NCBI GenBank assembly: GCA_018242625.1 | Contig: JAFEBO010000008.1 | Location: 62,001 to 126,000 of the forward strand | Reading direction: 5' to 3' | Length of the DNA: 64,000 bases | Source: Planctomycetota bacterium | Lineage (GTDB): Bacteria; Planctomycetota; Phycisphaerae; Phycisphaerales; UBA1924 | Part shown: piece after piece, positions 1 through 8,973 of the stretch | Numbering within the stretch: the stretch's first letter is position 1 | Layout: every line of letters begins with the position of its first letter | Position numbers and translations under genes: made by a program | The notes under the pieces: generated by a model | Seen by the model: only the letters and a program-made list of their open reading frames with translations | Told to the model about the DNA's origin: nothing | Databases searched by the model: none

Positions 1-512
1 CACGCGAGATCGACGTGCCGCTTGCCGAGCCAGAGCCAGTGTCCGTAGGAGTCGACGGGGAGCTTGAGTTCGCACCATTCCGCTGCGCCCGGGTCGAGAG
101 GTGCTCCCGGCGCGAGTTCCTCCCACGATTGCGCCGCGCCAAGCCAGCGGAGCGCCGCCGCCGTGGCGGGCTGATCGCCCGTCGCAATCGGCCGCGGCGC
201 GATCCGGTGAAACACGATCGGCACCTTGCGTCCATCGTCCAACTGGCCTTCGCTGACGCGCTGGCCGTCGGGAAAGAGCCGTGCGGCCGGAACGATCAGC
301 GGATGCCCGAACAGCACGTACATCGGGACGGCCTGCTCGTCCACAGGCGGGAGCGGAGGCAGAGACTGGACCGTCGTGGGTGCAAAGAGCGAGGCGTTTT
401 CTGCCGGAGCCGCGGGCTTCGGGGGCGAAGTCGCACACCCGCCGACCAGGGCGGAGGTCAGTCCGACGGAGAGCAGGGATGGAAATGCTCGGAATCTCAC
501 ACGCCGAAACAC
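1..512 (-). CDS. Putative lipoprotein of unknown function (C-terminus outside window)
   Basis: I do not recognise the family. Reading the minus strand from a GTG at 512 (another in-frame GTG lies at 521) gives an Arg-rich n-region, a hydrophobic stretch and a lipobox ending LVGGC at about residue 26. Lipid anchoring after export is therefore likely. A Pro-rich linker follows, then a soluble domain containing the segments VLFGHPLIVPAARLFPDG and WCELKLPVDSYGHWLWLG. The frame is open to the left edge, so the C-terminus is missing. It lies 64 bases downstream of the moxR-like gene on the same strand and may share its transcript. The start codon choice is uncertain because neither candidate has a strong ribosome binding site. 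Confidence 0.55.
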   Translation of the reverse strand, partial: MFRRVRFRAFPSLLSVGLTSALVGGCATSPPKPAAPAENASLFAPTTVQSLPPLPPVDEQAVPMYVLFGHPLIVPAARLFPDGQRVSEGQLDDGRKVPIVFHRIAPRPIATGDQPATAAALRWLGAAQSWEELAPGAPLDPGAAEWCELKLPVDSYGHWLWLGKRHVDLA

Positions 513-576
513 GATACCCACCCCATCTTTTCGCGGCCCGGGCCTGTCGGATGCCGGCATCCGGCCGGCCGTGCAA

Positions 577-1608
577 TCACGACCCTTCGACGGGAAGGGT
601 CTGAGTGATGTTTGCAATCACGGCGTCGGGGGTCACGCCCTCGGCGCTTGACTCAAAGTTCATGATGAGCCGGTGACGAAGCGACGCGAGCGCGGACTCT
701 GCGATGTCCTCGATCGAAACCGCGGATCTTCCCTGGCGCAGGGCGCGGCACTTGCCCGCGAGCACCATCGCCTGGGCGGCGCGGGGCGATGCGCCGAGCC
801 GCACATATTGCTGGACCATCGGCGGGGCAAAGCTCCGGCCCGTTGTGGTGCCTTCGGGCTGCGTGGCGAGCACAAGCCGCACCGCGTAATCACGAACGCT
901 CGGCGCGATCGGAACCCGCCGGATCAGGTCTCGGTGAGCGAGGATCTGATCGGCATTGAGCACCGGCTCGATGGTGCTCTGGTCGGTGCCGGTGGTGCGA
1001 TGGAGGATCTCGGCAAGGTCCTCCCGCCCGGGAGCACGCACGAGCAGCTTGAACAGGAACCGGTCGAGCTGCGCCTCGGGCAGCGGATAGGTTCCCTCCT
1101 GCTCGACGGGGTTCTGCGTCGCCATGACCAGGAAGGGCGAAGGGAGCGGATACGTCCGGCCGCCCACGGTGACGCTGCGCTCCTGCATCGCCTCGAGCAG
1201 GGCCGACTGTGTCTTGGGGGTCGCACGGTTGATCTCGTCCGCCAGCACCACCTGCGCGAAGACCGGGCCCTCGCGGAACTTGAACTCGCGGTGCGTCCTT
1301 CCGCCTTCCGCCGGGCTCTCGATCACAACCGTCGTGCCGGTGATGTCCGCGGGCATCAGGTCCGGCGTGAACTGCACCCGGCTGAACGAAAGACTGGTCG
1401 ACCGTGCGAGGGTCCGCACCAGGAGCGTCTTGCCCGTTCCCGGCACGCCCTCGAGCAGCACGTGGCCGCCGATAAACAGGCAGGTCAGAACGCCCTCGAC
1501 GATGTCCCGCTGCCCCACGATGATCTTCGAGATCTGATCGAGGGCGGCCGAAAAATCGGCGCGGAAACGATCTGCAAGCTGCTCGATGTTCGGAGAGGAA
1601 TCGCTCAC
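577..1608 (-). CDS. MoxR-family AAA+ ATPase
   Basis: This 343-residue protein is a MoxR-type AAA+ chaperone-like ATPase. Walker A is GVPGTGKT at about residues 54-61, Walker B is VVLADEIN near 120-127, and the sensor-1 region ATQNPVEQ lies near 163-170. A C-terminal lid domain follows. MoxR ATPases generally help metal insertion or assembly of surface and exported complexes, often beside DUF58 or VWA partner genes. No such partner is visible here: smc lies 48 bases upstream on the same strand and an unknown lipoprotein downstream. The start is GTG at 1608, and no strong Shine-Dalgarno precedes it. The family call is secure; the client is unknown. Confidence 0.93.
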   Translation of the reverse strand: MSDSSPNIEQLADRFRADFSAALDQISKIIVGQRDIVEGVLTCLFIGGHVLLEGVPGTGKTLLVRTLARSTSLSFSRVQFTPDLMPADITGTTVVIESPAEGGRTHREFKFREGPVFAQVVLADEINRATPKTQSALLEAMQERSVTVGGRTYPLPSPFLVMATQNPVEQEGTYPLPEAQLDRFLFKLLVRAPGREDLAEILHRTTGTDQSTIEPVLNADQILAHRDLIRRVPIAPSVRDYAVRLVLATQPEGTTTGRSFAPPMVQQYVRLGASPRAAQAMVLAGKCRALRQGRSAVSIEDIAESALASLRHRLIMNFESSAEGVTPDAVIANITQTLPVEGS

Positions 1609-1656
1609 GGCGGGGATGGTAGCGGAAGCCCGAGGCCGCGCCCCGGCTCAGCCGTT

Positions 1657-4600
1657 TCAATTGTCCGACAACGCGGGCGCGTCCGATTGCTCGTGCATCG
1701 CCGCGAGCGCCCGGCTGAGGGGCCCCTGCGTCGTCCCGGAGCCGGCGGCGGGTTCGACGGGCTTGGCCTCCGCCTCGACCGTCGCCCTGGACGCGGATTC
1801 GGCTTTGGCGGCGTCGGCCTTGATCGAACCGTCCTTGCCGACCTGGTCGAACTTGACGCTGACGCGAGTGGACACGCCGCGCTCCTGCATCGTGACGCCG
1901 AAGAGCCGGTCGGCCTGCTGCATGGTGCGTTTATTGTGCGTGATCACGATGAAGTGCGACAGATCGGTGAACTGCCTCACCACCTGGCCGAAGCGGTTGA
2001 CGTTGCTCTCATCGAGCGCCGCATCCACTTCGTCCAGGATGCAGAAGCACGAGGGCTTGCTGCGGAAGATGCTCATGAGCAGCGCCACCGCCGTCAGCGT
2101 CTTTTCGCCGCCCGAAAGCTGGCTGATGCTCCGCGGCTCCTTGCCCGGCGGCTTGGCCACGACCTCGATCCCGCTCTCCAGAAGGTCGACCTCCTCGGTT
2201 TCAACCTTGCTCACGCTGCCGTCGGCGTTCTCGATCTCGCGGACGAGCGGCATGAGCCGCACCTCCGCCTTGCCGCCGCCGAAGAGCCGGCGGAACATCC
2301 CGTCCGCCCCGCCGAACTGCTCCTGAATCTTGGAGAAAACCGCCCCGAAGCGTTCTTTGCTGATGATGTTGAGCTTCTCGATGAGCTCGATGAGCGTGCC
2401 CCGGGCCGCATCCAGGTCGGCCACCTGCCGGACCAGCGTTTCGTTGGCGGCTTCGAGCGTGCCCTCTTCGTCGATGGCGTCGATGTTCACGTTACCCAGC
2501 GACTTGATCTGCTCGCGGAGCTGAGAAATCGCCGTCGCGGCCGCGGCGGTGTCGGGGCGGTTGACCTCTCCGCTCCTGACCATCTCGCGGTACTGCCCGT
2601 ACTCGCCCGAGAGATCCACACGGAGTTCCTGCTGCGTGCGCTCTTCGAGCGTCTCGCGCTTGACCTCGAGCTCTCTCCGGGAGATCTCGAGCGCGTTCCA
2701 GTCGCGTTCGAGCGTCATCGCCTGGCCTCGTGCGGCCTCGAGCGCCCGCACCGCCTCGTTCAGCACCGATTCGGCCCCGGCCACTTCGGCCGCCAGAGCC
2801 TCGGCACGGGCCGAGACTTCCTGAAGCGCCGCGCCGCCGGATTCGATCTGGGAAATGCACTCGGCGATCGTCGTGTTCAGTTCCTGCTCGCGTGCCGTGC
2901 CCTGCTGCTCGTGCGCGATCAGGTCGCGCTTGTGGCGCTGGCTCTCGTCGCGGGCAAGTTCGAGGCGTGCCAGCTCACGCCGCGCTGCTACGGCCTCCGA
3001 AGCCAGGCGCTCGACCCGGACCTTGGCCTGCGTGCACCGCTCGGAGAGTTCTTCGGCGCGGGCACGCGCCTGGGCCGCTGTCGCCTCGGCCTGTCGGGTC
3101 TGTTCGGCCTGTTCTTCGAGCAGCCCCGCGAGCTTCTGGGCCCGTTCGCTGAGTTCGAGCGCTTCCTGTGTCAGGCGATCGCGCCGCGACTTCAGGGCTT
3201 CAAGCTGCTGGCCCGTCTCGCTCTCGTCGCGGGCGAGACGCGCGAGTTCCGCCGCCTTGCGCTCGAGCAGAGAGTGGTGGGCCACCGCCTGACGCTGAGC
3301 CTCGGCGAGTTCACGCCGGAGCACGCCGGCGCGGTCGCCCATGGCCGATGCCGCCGATCCCACCGTGGCCAGTTCGCTCTTGGCCGCATCGAGCTGCGCA
3401 CGCACCTGCGTCGCCTGATCGTCCAGCCGGCCGAGTTCTTCACGGCGCTGCAGGATGCCCACGCCCGATCCCGCGTCGGCGCCCAGGGGGCCCGCGATGA
3501 TGCGCCCGTCGCTCTCCATGACCAGGCCGTCCCGCGTCACAAACCTCGCTCGTGCGGGCAGAACTCCCGACGCCGCCAGCATCAGCGCGCCGTCCAGATT
3601 CTCGACGAGGTACGTGTCGCCCAGAAGGCGCTGCAGCATGCCCGCGAGCTGCGCCGCGTGAGCCTGCTCGGCCCGCGCGCTCACAAAGCTCCCCAGCCGG
3701 ACCACACGCTCCGAAAGAGTCGGATCGATCTCGACGATCGAGCCCGGGAATCCGCCATCGCGGACGCTCGCGGTTTCCAGCGGGAGGAACGTCACCCGCC
3801 CCTCAAGCCCGGCCAGTTCTTCCGCCGTCGGCAGCTCCCCCGCACTCTGGACAACAAGCGCCTGCAGGACGTTGCCCAGCGCCGCCTCGACGGCGTTGGT
3901 GACCGACGGATGCACTTCGATCAGGTCCGCGAGCGCACCCTGCACGCCCGCAAACTTTCCCTCCTGCCTTGCATTCAGAACGCCGCGCACCGCGTCCGCG
4001 TAGCCCTCGTGGGCATCGGCCATTTCACGCAGCGTCGCACGCCGGCTTTCGATCCTCGCCAGGTCCTGCTGCAGATCGCCCACCCGCCGGGCCAGCGAAT
4101 CCCGCCCGCCCGAAAGCCTCTCCAGTTCCGCAAGCGATGCTTCCAGTTCCGCTTCCAGCCTCGCCACGTCCGCGCCGAACCGCTCGAACGCCTGCCTGGC
4201 CTCTTCGCTGTCGCGCTCGGTCGTGAGCCGGCCGGCGGCGAACTGCTCGATCCGCCGCTCCAGGCCCAGGATCTGATCCCCCAGGTTCCGGGCCTGCCGG
4301 GCCTCGGCCTCCGACGATGCCAGCAGCGTGGCGCGGTCCCGGTCGATCTGCTGCATCGCCTGGCGAGCCTGCCTCAGCTTCGACTCATGCTCGCCGGATT
4401 CCGCAAGCAGCGTCGCACGTTCGGCCGCCAGCGCCGTGAGAAGGCGTTCTTCTTCATCTCTCTTTTCGGCCTCGGCGGCAAGTGTTTCACTCGCGTCGGC
4501 GATCGCCGCGCCCGCCTTGACGAGTTCTTCCTCGAGCAGGGCGAGCCGCTCACGGTCGTTCCCCAGCCGAGCCGAAACGTCGGCGAGAGTCCGCTGGGCC

Positions 4601-5640
4601 ATCTCCCGGCGCTGCGAAGCCTGCGAGCACTGGAAGGCAATGTTCAGCCTCTCCTGCTCGACCGTCCGCTGGGCTTCGGACTTCTGCTGCCTGTCGGCGT
4701 CCGCATCAATACGAGACTGCTCGAGCGCAACGAGCTGTTCATTCGCGCCGGCACGCTGCACTTCCAGGTCCGCCTGGCGGCTCGAAAGCCCCTCCAGCCG
4801 CTGACGCAACTCGTCGTACTGATCAAACGCAACCGCGGTGCGCCAGGCGGTGAGCTCGCTGTCGAGCTGCTGGAACTTCCGCGCCTTCGCGGCCTGGCCC
4901 TTGACCAGGCGGAGACGGCGCTCGGTGCTCTCAAGCTGCTGGCGCGTCGTCGCGAGATTCGTTTCGGTCTTTTCGAGCTTGCGGAGCGCCTCGATCCGGC
5001 GCTGCTTGTACTTGGCGACTCCCGCCGCCTCTTCAAAGATCGCGCGCCGTTCCTGCGGGCTGGCCAGCAGCATGCGGTCGACCTTGCCCTGCTCGATGAT
5101 CGAGTAGGCGTCCGCGCCGATGCCCGTGTCCATGAACAGCTCGCGGATGTCGCGCAGCCGCGCACGCTTGCCGTTGATCAGGTACTGGCTCGTTCCGTCG
5201 CGGTAGAGCCGACGTTCTACTTCGACCGTGTCGGCGTCGATCGGCAGCCCGCGCCGTCCTTTCAGACGTGCATCAACCAGCGATCCCTCTCCCTCTTCCG
5301 AAGGAGCCTCCGCCTCCGCGCTGTCTTCTTCCACGGGCGCCGGCTGGTCGATCTCCGCCACGGCGGCGCTGGTGATCTCCGGGTTGTCAAACGTGAGCGT
5401 CACGCTCGCCATCCCCGCCGGCTTGCGCCCCGCGCTCCCGGCGAAGATCACATCGAGCATCTCCGTCCCGCGAAGGCTCTTGCTGCTCCGTTCGCCAAGC
5501 ACCCACTTGATCGAGTCCACGACGTTGCTCTTGCCGCACCCGTTCGGCCCGACGATCCCAGTCACCTGGTCGTCAAACACAAACTCCGTCGGATCCGCAA
5601 AAGACTTGAAGCCGGAGAGGGATAGCTTGACAAGGCGCAT
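1657..5640 (-). CDS. smc: Chromosome segregation protein SMC
   Basis: A 1327-residue structural-maintenance-of-chromosomes ATPase that organises and condenses the chromosome with ScpAB. Walker A (GPNGCGKSN, residues 31-39) lies in the N-terminal head. Two long coiled-coil arms flank a Gly-rich hinge at roughly 560-700. The C-terminal head carries the ABC signature LSGGEKT and Walker B ending [10 protein letters not shown]. The start at 5640 is preferred because AGGAGG sits 11 bases upstream and the protein then begins [14 protein letters not shown], typical of SMC; the frame stays open upstream to 5733. It is longer than usual (about 1150-1200) because of an acidic insert at about residues 92-134 and an Ala/Glu-rich tail of about 55 residues. 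Confidence 0.96.
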   Translation of the reverse strand: MRLVKLSLSGFKSFADPTEFVFDDQVTGIVGPNGCGKSNVVDSIKWVLGERSSKSLRGTEMLDVIFAGSAGRKPAGMASVTLTFDNPEITSAAVAEIDQPAPVEEDSAEAEAPSEEGEGSLVDARLKGRRGLPIDADTVEVERRLYRDGTSQYLINGKRARLRDIRELFMDTGIGADAYSIIEQGKVDRMLLASPQERRAIFEEAAGVAKYKQRRIEALRKLEKTETNLATTRQQLESTERRLRLVKGQAAKARKFQQLDSELTAWRTAVAFDQYDELRQRLEGLSSRQADLEVQRAGANEQLVALEQSRIDADADRQQKSEAQRTVEQERLNIAFQCSQASQRREMAQRTLADVSARLGNDRERLALLEEELVKAGAAIADASETLAAEAEKRDEEERLLTALAAERATLLAESGEHESKLRQARQAMQQIDRDRATLLASSEAEARQARNLGDQILGLERRIEQFAAGRLTTERDSEEARQAFERFGADVARLEAELEASLAELERLSGGRDSLARRVGDLQQDLARIESRRATLREMADAHEGYADAVRGVLNARQEGKFAGVQGALADLIEVHPSVTNAVEAALGNVLQALVVQSAGELPTAEELAGLEGRVTFLPLETASVRDGGFPGSIVEIDPTLSERVVRLGSFVSARAEQAHAAQLAGMLQRLLGDTYLVENLDGALMLAASGVLPARARFVTRDGLVMESDGRIIAGPLGADAGSGVGILQRREELGRLDDQATQVRAQLDAAKSELATVGSAASAMGDRAGVLRRELAEAQRQAVAHHSLLERKAAELARLARDESETGQQLEALKSRRDRLTQEALELSERAQKLAGLLEEQAEQTRQAEATAAQARARAEELSERCTQAKVRVERLASEAVAARRELARLELARDESQRHKRDLIAHEQQGTAREQELNTTIAECISQIESGGAALQEVSARAEALAAEVAGAESVLNEAVRALEAARGQAMTLERDWNALEISRRELEVKRETLEERTQQELRVDLSGEYGQYREMVRSGEVNRPDTAAAATAISQLREQIKSLGNVNIDAIDEEGTLEAANETLVRQVADLDAARGTLIELIEKLNIISKERFGAVFSKIQEQFGGADGMFRRLFGGGKAEVRLMPLVREIENADGSVSKVETEEVDLLESGIEVVAKPPGKEPRSISQLSGGEKTLTAVALLMSIFRSKPSCFCILDEVDAALDESNVNRFGQVVRQFTDLSHFIVITHNKRTMQQADRLFGVTMQERGVSTRVSVKFDQVGKDGSIKADAAKAESASRATVEAEAKPVEPAAGSGTTQGPLSRALAAMHEQSDAPALSDN

Positions 5641-5769
5641 GCCGTTCGCAACCTCCTGTCGCACGGGCGTCGGGGCGCACGTGCGCGCCCGCGCGCCGGG
5701 CCCACTCCATGGGCCGTTCCGCGAGGCCTGCATAATAACATTTCGCCGGGCCCGGCGTGGCGAAATGTG

Positions 5770-7713
5770 TTACTTCTTCTTGGGTTCCCGCGGGATCGGA
5801 ACCACGATCGGCTTCAGGCCCTGGTCCTCGCGTGGGGCGAGCGTGGCCTGGGGCGACTCGAGCACCACAACCTCGGGGCGATCCTTGGTCGTTTCCGGGC
5901 GTTCCTTGCGCTGGCCCGCCGAGCCGGCGTTGAGGGCGGCCATGAGGCGGTCGCGTTCGGTGGCGAAGTTGCAGTTCATGCCCCCGGCCTTGTGGATCGC
6001 GTAGAGGGCTCCGACGACCTCGCTGTAGCTCATCCCAAGTCCCGGGCGCGGGTCTTCGGGGCTGGGCTTGTGGGCGAAAAACTCGATCAGTTTCACCAGG
6101 TCGGGGCCGACGTCTTCGGTGGTGATCGAACCGGTCTTCCAGTCGCGATAGAACACGCGGATGGGCCCGCTCGACTCGGTGCAATTGAGCATCAGCCGGT
6201 CCTGCCACGCGGTCGCGAAGATCGGCTGCATGAGCTTGGGATCGCTGCCGAAAACCACGATTCGGGGTGTTCCCTGCTGCGTGATGTAGACGAGCCCTTC
6301 GCCCCCCTGCACGCGGTCGAGAAGGAATCCATCGATCATCCGCTTGCGGCTGACGCCCTGGATGGAGCCCATCGGGATCTCGGATTCGGCAAGAACCTGG
6401 AGCTGCGACGGGTTCATCCGGACCGCGTTGGGGTCCGGATTGGTCATCTGCTCCCGCATCAGCCGGTTGAACCGGGCACGCTCGGCCCGGCCCGCCAGCG
6501 CCTCGTAGGCGGTGATCCGGACCAGCAGCGGCTTTTCGTTCAGCAGGTCACGCAGCGCAAGGTCGATCGTCGGGCCGGCGTTCACCTTCCCGAGCAGCAT
6601 GATCGCATCCAGGCGTTCGGCACCCGCGCCTTCCTTCGCCAGCTTGATCAGCGCCTGGGCGGCGAGCGGATCGCCAAGGCTGGCGCCGGCGCGCAGTGCC
6701 GCCAGGCGGGGCACCACTTCGTTGTAGTCATAGAGCTCGCGGATGATCGGAAGTGCCTGCTGTCCAAGCGCTTCCATGCAGTACGAAAGCTGAGTGGCCA
6801 GGAACGGCTCGGACTTGACGGCTTCGACATAGCGCTGGGCGTAGCGCTCGATCGGGCCGTCGATCTGGACGTACTGCACCAGCGTCAGGAACTCGGTCGG
6901 ATTGGCCCGATCGGCCTCGGGGATCGAGAGATCGATGATCTGGCCGCTTCGGCCCCGGGCCACGGGCTGACGTTCGGGCGTTTCTTCGGGGAAGCGCGAG
7001 TTGATCGCGCTGGTCATGGCCTTGGCGCGGGTGTGGAAGTTGTTGTCGAGCACGATTTCGAGGGACATCGGCGCGGTCATCACGCCGCCCCCGAGCACGC
7101 GGCCCACGGTCGCGGTGACTCCGGCACCTTCCTTACCGGGGTCTGAAAAGGGGTTGATGAAGACCGGGCCGTAGGCCTCGGCCACGACCTTGCCCTTCGG
7201 CCCGCCCATGGGTTTCATCTGGCCGAGCTGGAGATCCGTGGTCCAGAGGCGTCCGCCCTCGAGGCTGGAGGCGTTGATCGCCCGGACGGAGACGTCAAAG
7301 TGCATCCCGCGCGGAGCGCCGGGCGCCACCATCCCCTGCACCATCACGACCGCCACATTCTTGTCTTTGAGCAGCTGGCGGGGGGTCACCCGATCGACCG
7401 CGGCCCACTTGTACTCGTTCGCCGCGCTGATATCGCGTAGCTGGATCTCGCGCTCCATGAGAGCGGCGATGCCGTCGTCCAACGTCTGGCCGCCCGTTCC
7501 CTGAAGGCCTACGACCAGGCCGTACCCGCTGACCAGGACAGGCTCGGTGTTGCGGAGGCTGGATTCGGAGCCGACCGTGCCGCGGAGTGCGGGGGCGACG
7601 TCGCGTACGACGGGTGTGACTTTTCGTGCTTGCGGCTTCTGGCTGGATTCACAGCCCAGGATGAGACCCGCCGAGATCAATCCGATCAGAATCGCGAGGA
7701 TGCCATGCCTCAT
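5770..7713 (-). CDS. FlgI-like (flagellar P-ring domain) lipoprotein
   Basis: A 647-residue exported lipoprotein whose N-terminal half resembles flagellar P-ring protein FlgI: LVSGYGLVVGLQGTGG, KNVAVVMVQG and a run ending PMSLEIVLDNNF. The start at 7713 has GGAGG 11 bases upstream and gives a signal peptide with lipobox LILGC. The frame continues open upstream to 7920 without a better start. The middle contains Ala/Leu-rich helical stretches resembling HEAT repeats, followed by a C-terminal region not typical of FlgI. True FlgI is about 370 residues, cleaved by signal peptidase I, and sits among flagellar genes; none are here. It may be a P-ring homologue recruited for another envelope role. 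Confidence 0.72.
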   Translation of the reverse strand: MRHGILAILIGLISAGLILGCESSQKPQARKVTPVVRDVAPALRGTVGSESSLRNTEPVLVSGYGLVVGLQGTGGQTLDDGIAALMEREIQLRDISAANEYKWAAVDRVTPRQLLKDKNVAVVMVQGMVAPGAPRGMHFDVSVRAINASSLEGGRLWTTDLQLGQMKPMGGPKGKVVAEAYGPVFINPFSDPGKEGAGVTATVGRVLGGGVMTAPMSLEIVLDNNFHTRAKAMTSAINSRFPEETPERQPVARGRSGQIIDLSIPEADRANPTEFLTLVQYVQIDGPIERYAQRYVEAVKSEPFLATQLSYCMEALGQQALPIIRELYDYNEVVPRLAALRAGASLGDPLAAQALIKLAKEGAGAERLDAIMLLGKVNAGPTIDLALRDLLNEKPLLVRITAYEALAGRAERARFNRLMREQMTNPDPNAVRMNPSQLQVLAESEIPMGSIQGVSRKRMIDGFLLDRVQGGEGLVYITQQGTPRIVVFGSDPKLMQPIFATAWQDRLMLNCTESSGPIRVFYRDWKTGSITTEDVGPDLVKLIEFFAHKPSPEDPRPGLGMSYSEVVGALYAIHKAGGMNCNFATERDRLMAALNAGSAGQRKERPETTKDRPEVVVLESPQATLAPREDQGLKPIVVPIPREPKKK

Positions 7714-8002
7714 CGCCTTTGCGACCTCCAGTAACCGTGGGAATTCGAGCCAGCCGACCGCGCCCCGCTTTGCGAGCCCATCCGTCGATGGGCTGCCCCG
7801 CTCCCCTCGCGCACGCGGCCGCAGACTGTACGAAATCAGCCCGCCCCTGCGTTGCATGCGGATGAGGATCCTGAGCGAAACGGCTAGATAAGGAAGGAGC
7901 GGGGGGCGAGAAACGGGCAAAACCCGCCTGAGCTACCCGAACAAAATAGGGCCGGAACGGTGTATGAACTGTTGGGAACTGTCGGAAGACGTCGTTTGAA
8001 GA

Positions 8003-8011
8003 TGTGGATAA
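8003..8011 (-). promoter_or_regulatory. Perfect DnaA box (TTATCCACA)
   Basis: The plus strand reads TGTGGATAA, so the minus strand carries the consensus DnaA box TTATCCACA exactly. It lies in an A/T-richer patch about 300 bases before dcd. I found no second perfect copy nearby, so an origin is not supported. Regulation of the dNTP genes by DnaA is possible, as known for nrdAB in E. coli. Confidence 0.4.
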
Positions 8012-8121
8012 CTTTGGGCCTTAAGATTTCATCAAGCGCGCAAGCCCCGATTCGGACGATTCTTGCGCCTTGGCGACAGATTTCACACATTCTGTCTACA
8101 GGATTTTGGGGCTCTCATGCC

Positions 8122-8149
8122 TTGCAGCCACGATCTGTAGTGGTATGCT
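8122..8149 (+). promoter_or_regulatory. Candidate sigma70 promoter for dcd-nrdJ
   Basis: TTGCAG (8122-8127) is followed after 16 bases by TATGCT (8144-8149). A TGG triplet directly before the -10 box makes an extended -10. It would give a leader of about 155 bases before the dcd GTG. The -35 match is weak and the call rests mainly on the -10. Confidence 0.35.
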
Positions 8150-8309
8150 CTGGGTCCCGTCCAGCCGAAGTCCGGTTTCCAGGATCGTGCGGGTGCTCTG
8201 GCGGAGGTTGAGCGGGGACAGTGGAAGCTCTTGGATCGCGTTGACTGGGCGCCGGTTCTCGGCGTCGGCAAACGTCTGCCCGTCGGCAAATTTGTTTGGA
8301 GAATGTTCA

Positions 8310-8888
8310 GTGCCCGTTCTGTCCGATCGACAAATCCGCAAGCTCGTGAAGATCGAGCCCTTCGAGGACGCGAAAAAGCGGCCGGGCAAGATCTCCTACG
8401 GCGTTTCGAGCTACGGCTACGACGTTCGTGTCGGGACGCACTTCAAGATCTTCACCCCGGCGACGCATTCGGGCGACATCGCCGTCGTCGACCCCAAGGC
8501 CTTCAGCGATGACATGATGATCGAGGTCGATGTCGCGAATCGTCCGGCCGACAAGCAGTACGTCATCATCCCGCCCAATTCGTTCGCGCTCTGCGAAACC
8601 GTCGAGTATCTCGACATCCCGCGCGATGTGCTCGCCATCTGCGTGGGCAAGAGCACGTACGCGCGGTGCGGCCTGATCGTGAACGTCACGCCGCTCGAGC
8701 CCGAATGGCGCGGCAAGGTGACGCTCGAGATCAGCAACACGACTCCCCTTCCGGCGCGGGTGTACGCGAACGAGGGCGTGGCGCAGCTGATCTTCCTGAA
8801 AGCAGAGGATGTCTGCGAGAAGTCGTACGCGGACAAAGCAGGCAAGTACCAGGACCAGTCGGGTTTGACACTTCCGAAAGTTGATTGA
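8310..8888 (+). CDS. dcd: dCTP deaminase
   Basis: A 192-residue enzyme that deaminates dCTP to dUTP, feeding dTMP synthesis. The family core is clear: [16 protein letters not shown] at about 113-128, then [12 protein letters not shown] at 132-143, where Glu140 aligns with the catalytic glutamate of the Dcd/dUTPase trimer fold. Length matches E. coli Dcd (193). The start is GTG at 8310 with GGAG eight bases upstream; the open frame before it, from 8070, has no family similarity. It lies 85 bases upstream of the ribonucleotide reductase on the same strand, a sensible dNTP-supply pairing. Whether it also hydrolyses dUTP cannot be decided from sequence alone. Confidence 0.93.
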   Translation: MPVLSDRQIRKLVKIEPFEDAKKRPGKISYGVSSYGYDVRVGTHFKIFTPATHSGDIAVVDPKAFSDDMMIEVDVANRPADKQYVIIPPNSFALCETVEYLDIPRDVLAICVGKSTYARCGLIVNVTPLEPEWRGKVTLEISNTTPLPARVYANEGVAQLIFLKAEDVCEKSYADKAGKYQDQSGLTLPKVD

Positions 8889-8973
8889 CACAGGCGGTAT
8901 TGACTCGCATTGATGCCGCAGTCGCTGATGTTTTCTCGTCTTTCGAAAAACACCCCCACGGACGGACGACTCC

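Larger units (their letters stand above)
7714..8309. other. Divergent intergenic region upstream of flgI-like gene and dcd
   Basis: This 596-base gap separates the minus-strand FlgI-like gene from plus-strand dcd. The FlgI frame stays open to 7920 but reads as a non-conserved Arg-rich extension, so I leave it out. The central part, about 7940-8110, is visibly richer in A/T than its surroundings. It contains a perfect DnaA box, and a candidate sigma70 promoter follows. No convincing small gene or structured RNA is seen. Confidence 0.5.

Noticed and set aside
673..5625. A 1650-codon open frame on the plus strand
   Set aside because: It runs antisense to moxR and smc, whose products are recognisable over their full length. 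The frame is open only because of high G+C codon bias, and its translation is Arg/Leu-rich with no domain.
7714..7920. N-terminal extension of the FlgI-like protein
   Set aside because: The Shine-Dalgarno and lipoprotein signal peptide at 7713 fix the start; the upstream part is Arg/Gly-rich and not signal-like.
8003..8011. Replication origin at the DnaA box
   Set aside because: Only one perfect box was found, with no cluster and no dnaA or dnaN gene nearby.
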